DNA of 64,000 nucleotides from Variovorax gracilis (lineage in GTDB: Bacteria > Pseudomonadota > Gammaproteobacteria > Burkholderiales > Burkholderiaceae_C): assembly GCF_030317115.1 (NCBI RefSeq), contig NZ_JASZYF010000007.1:1-64000 (forward strand), read 5' to 3'. Below are positions 63,465-64,000 of the stretch, one piece after another (the stretch's first letter is position 1; every line of letters starts with the position of its first letter). The position numbers and the translations under genes were made by a program. The notes under the pieces were generated by a model. The model had not been told where the DNA came from. It made no database searches and saw nothing but the letters and a program-made list of their open reading frames with translations.

Positions 63465-64000
63465 AAGAACCCTCGCGCGTAGTTGATGGGCGCATGGTCC
63501 GCCAACTCGCGCAGCAGCACTGCACCGGGCTTCCACGCATGCTCCGTCGCATAGCGGGCTCGGCCTTCGATGCGGTCGGCCTCGATCATGGGCGGTGCAG
63601 GATCGTCGATGCAGCGGCCATCCAGGCAGGAGATGTAGGTCACCGCGCCGGCGTGCGCATAGAACGACAGGGCCGGCGGCAACTGCGTCACCACGTCGCA
63701 GCCGTCGACGAGGCGCACGATGTTCGTCTCCGCCAAGGCGGCAACGAAACTCGCGTCGCCCACACGCGGTGACCCGAGCGTGACGAGCAGTTCCGGCCGC
63801 AGCAACGTGGCGATCAACGTGGCGAGCGCTGCACCCAGGCTGTGGCCAGCGAAGATCAGGCGGCTGCGGCGACTTCCCTCGCCCGCCAGCCATTCGCTCA
63901 ATTGCGGAATGACGGCACGTGCCGCCTTGGCGAAGCCGGCGTGCACGCGGCCGCCGCTTTCGCTCCACGCCGACTGCTGCGCCTGGAGACTGGTCGCGAG
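63461..64000 (-). CDS. Class 3 lipase family protein, N-terminus beyond the window
   Basis: The frame is open to the window edge, giving about 179 residues. GGRVHAGFAKAAR matches the conserved region before the nucleophile; the lipase box is FAGHSLGAALATL with Ser as nucleophile; VTLGSPRVGD and VRLVDGCDVVTQLPP (catalytic Asp region) follow. A late His in LRELADHAPINYARGFF fits the third catalytic residue. This is the Lipase_3 alpha/beta-hydrolase fold. Whether it is secreted cannot be told without the N-terminus. Confidence 0.85.
   Translation of the reverse strand, partial: LATSLQAQQSAWSESGGRVHAGFAKAARAVIPQLSEWLAGEGSRRSRLIFAGHSLGAALATLIATLLRPELLVTLGSPRVGDASFVAALAETNIVRLVDGCDVVTQLPPALSFYAHAGAVTYISCLDGRCIDDPAPPMIEADRIEGRARYATEHAWKPGAVLLRELADHAPINYARGFF

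Overview
The window is high-GC bacterial chromosome with short intergenic gaps and many ATGA/TGATG-type gene junctions. The gene content suggests a soil or plant-associated betaproteobacterium of the Burkholderiales, most like Comamonadaceae/Variovorax: a diagnostic ACC deaminase with its Lrp-type regulator, a complete urea ABC importer, the glyoxylate carboligase pathway, hybrid malic enzyme and several NMT1-type solute-binding proteins. This assignment is inference; no rRNA or other marker gene is present. I saw no tRNA, CRISPR array, integrase or transposase.

Layout. 1-109: tail of a zinc-type dehydrogenase. 227-9867: signalling block of eight co-oriented genes: a five-GAF hybrid histidine kinase, a STAS protein, an RsbW-like kinase, a coiled-coil protein, a one-span protein with an OmpA domain, a Rab-like small GTPase and an RsbU/SpoIIE phosphatase. 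9896-14925 (minus): alpha/beta hydrolase, degenerate receiver, FixJ-type regulator and its GAF histidine kinase. 15341-18363: small KTG-type protein, RlpA-like lipoprotein, GST, ferritin-like diiron protein, MAPEG protein. 18218-21776: AraC regulator, acdR, acdS, SDR dehydrogenase. 21971-28496: SAM-cyclase-ATPase-TPR protein facing a translationally coupled operon of catalase-like peroxidase, unknown protein and DyP-type peroxidase. 28805-32942: dctA with GntR regulator, AI-2E permease, LysR regulator. 33053-40009: gcl-hyi-glxR, a uracil-DNA-glycosylase-like protein, maeB.

40206-48088: an ABC importer (binding protein, ATPase, permease), an EthD protein, OsmC, a Mo-enzyme/flavin-reductase pair, a Rieske oxygenase, then divergently a second, paralogous binding protein coupled to a deaminase. 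These look like one uptake-and-degradation region for an unidentified N-containing compound (inference). 48159-51343: ModE-like regulator, trmO, modBAC, which could supply molybdate to the nearby Mo-enzyme. 51399-57282: lone ureD, MFS transporter, DedA-rhodanese fusion, beta-propeller/cupredoxin protein, divergent ECF sigma/anti-sigma pair. 57390-63143: urtABCDE on the minus strand. 63461-64000: start-less lipase.

Themes worth following are the partner-switching/small-GTPase module, the peroxidase operon, a matching pair of promoter elements in front of the Rieske oxygenase and the second binding protein, and a dispersed ~95-bp intergenic repeat that repeatedly sits at the stop codons of genes.
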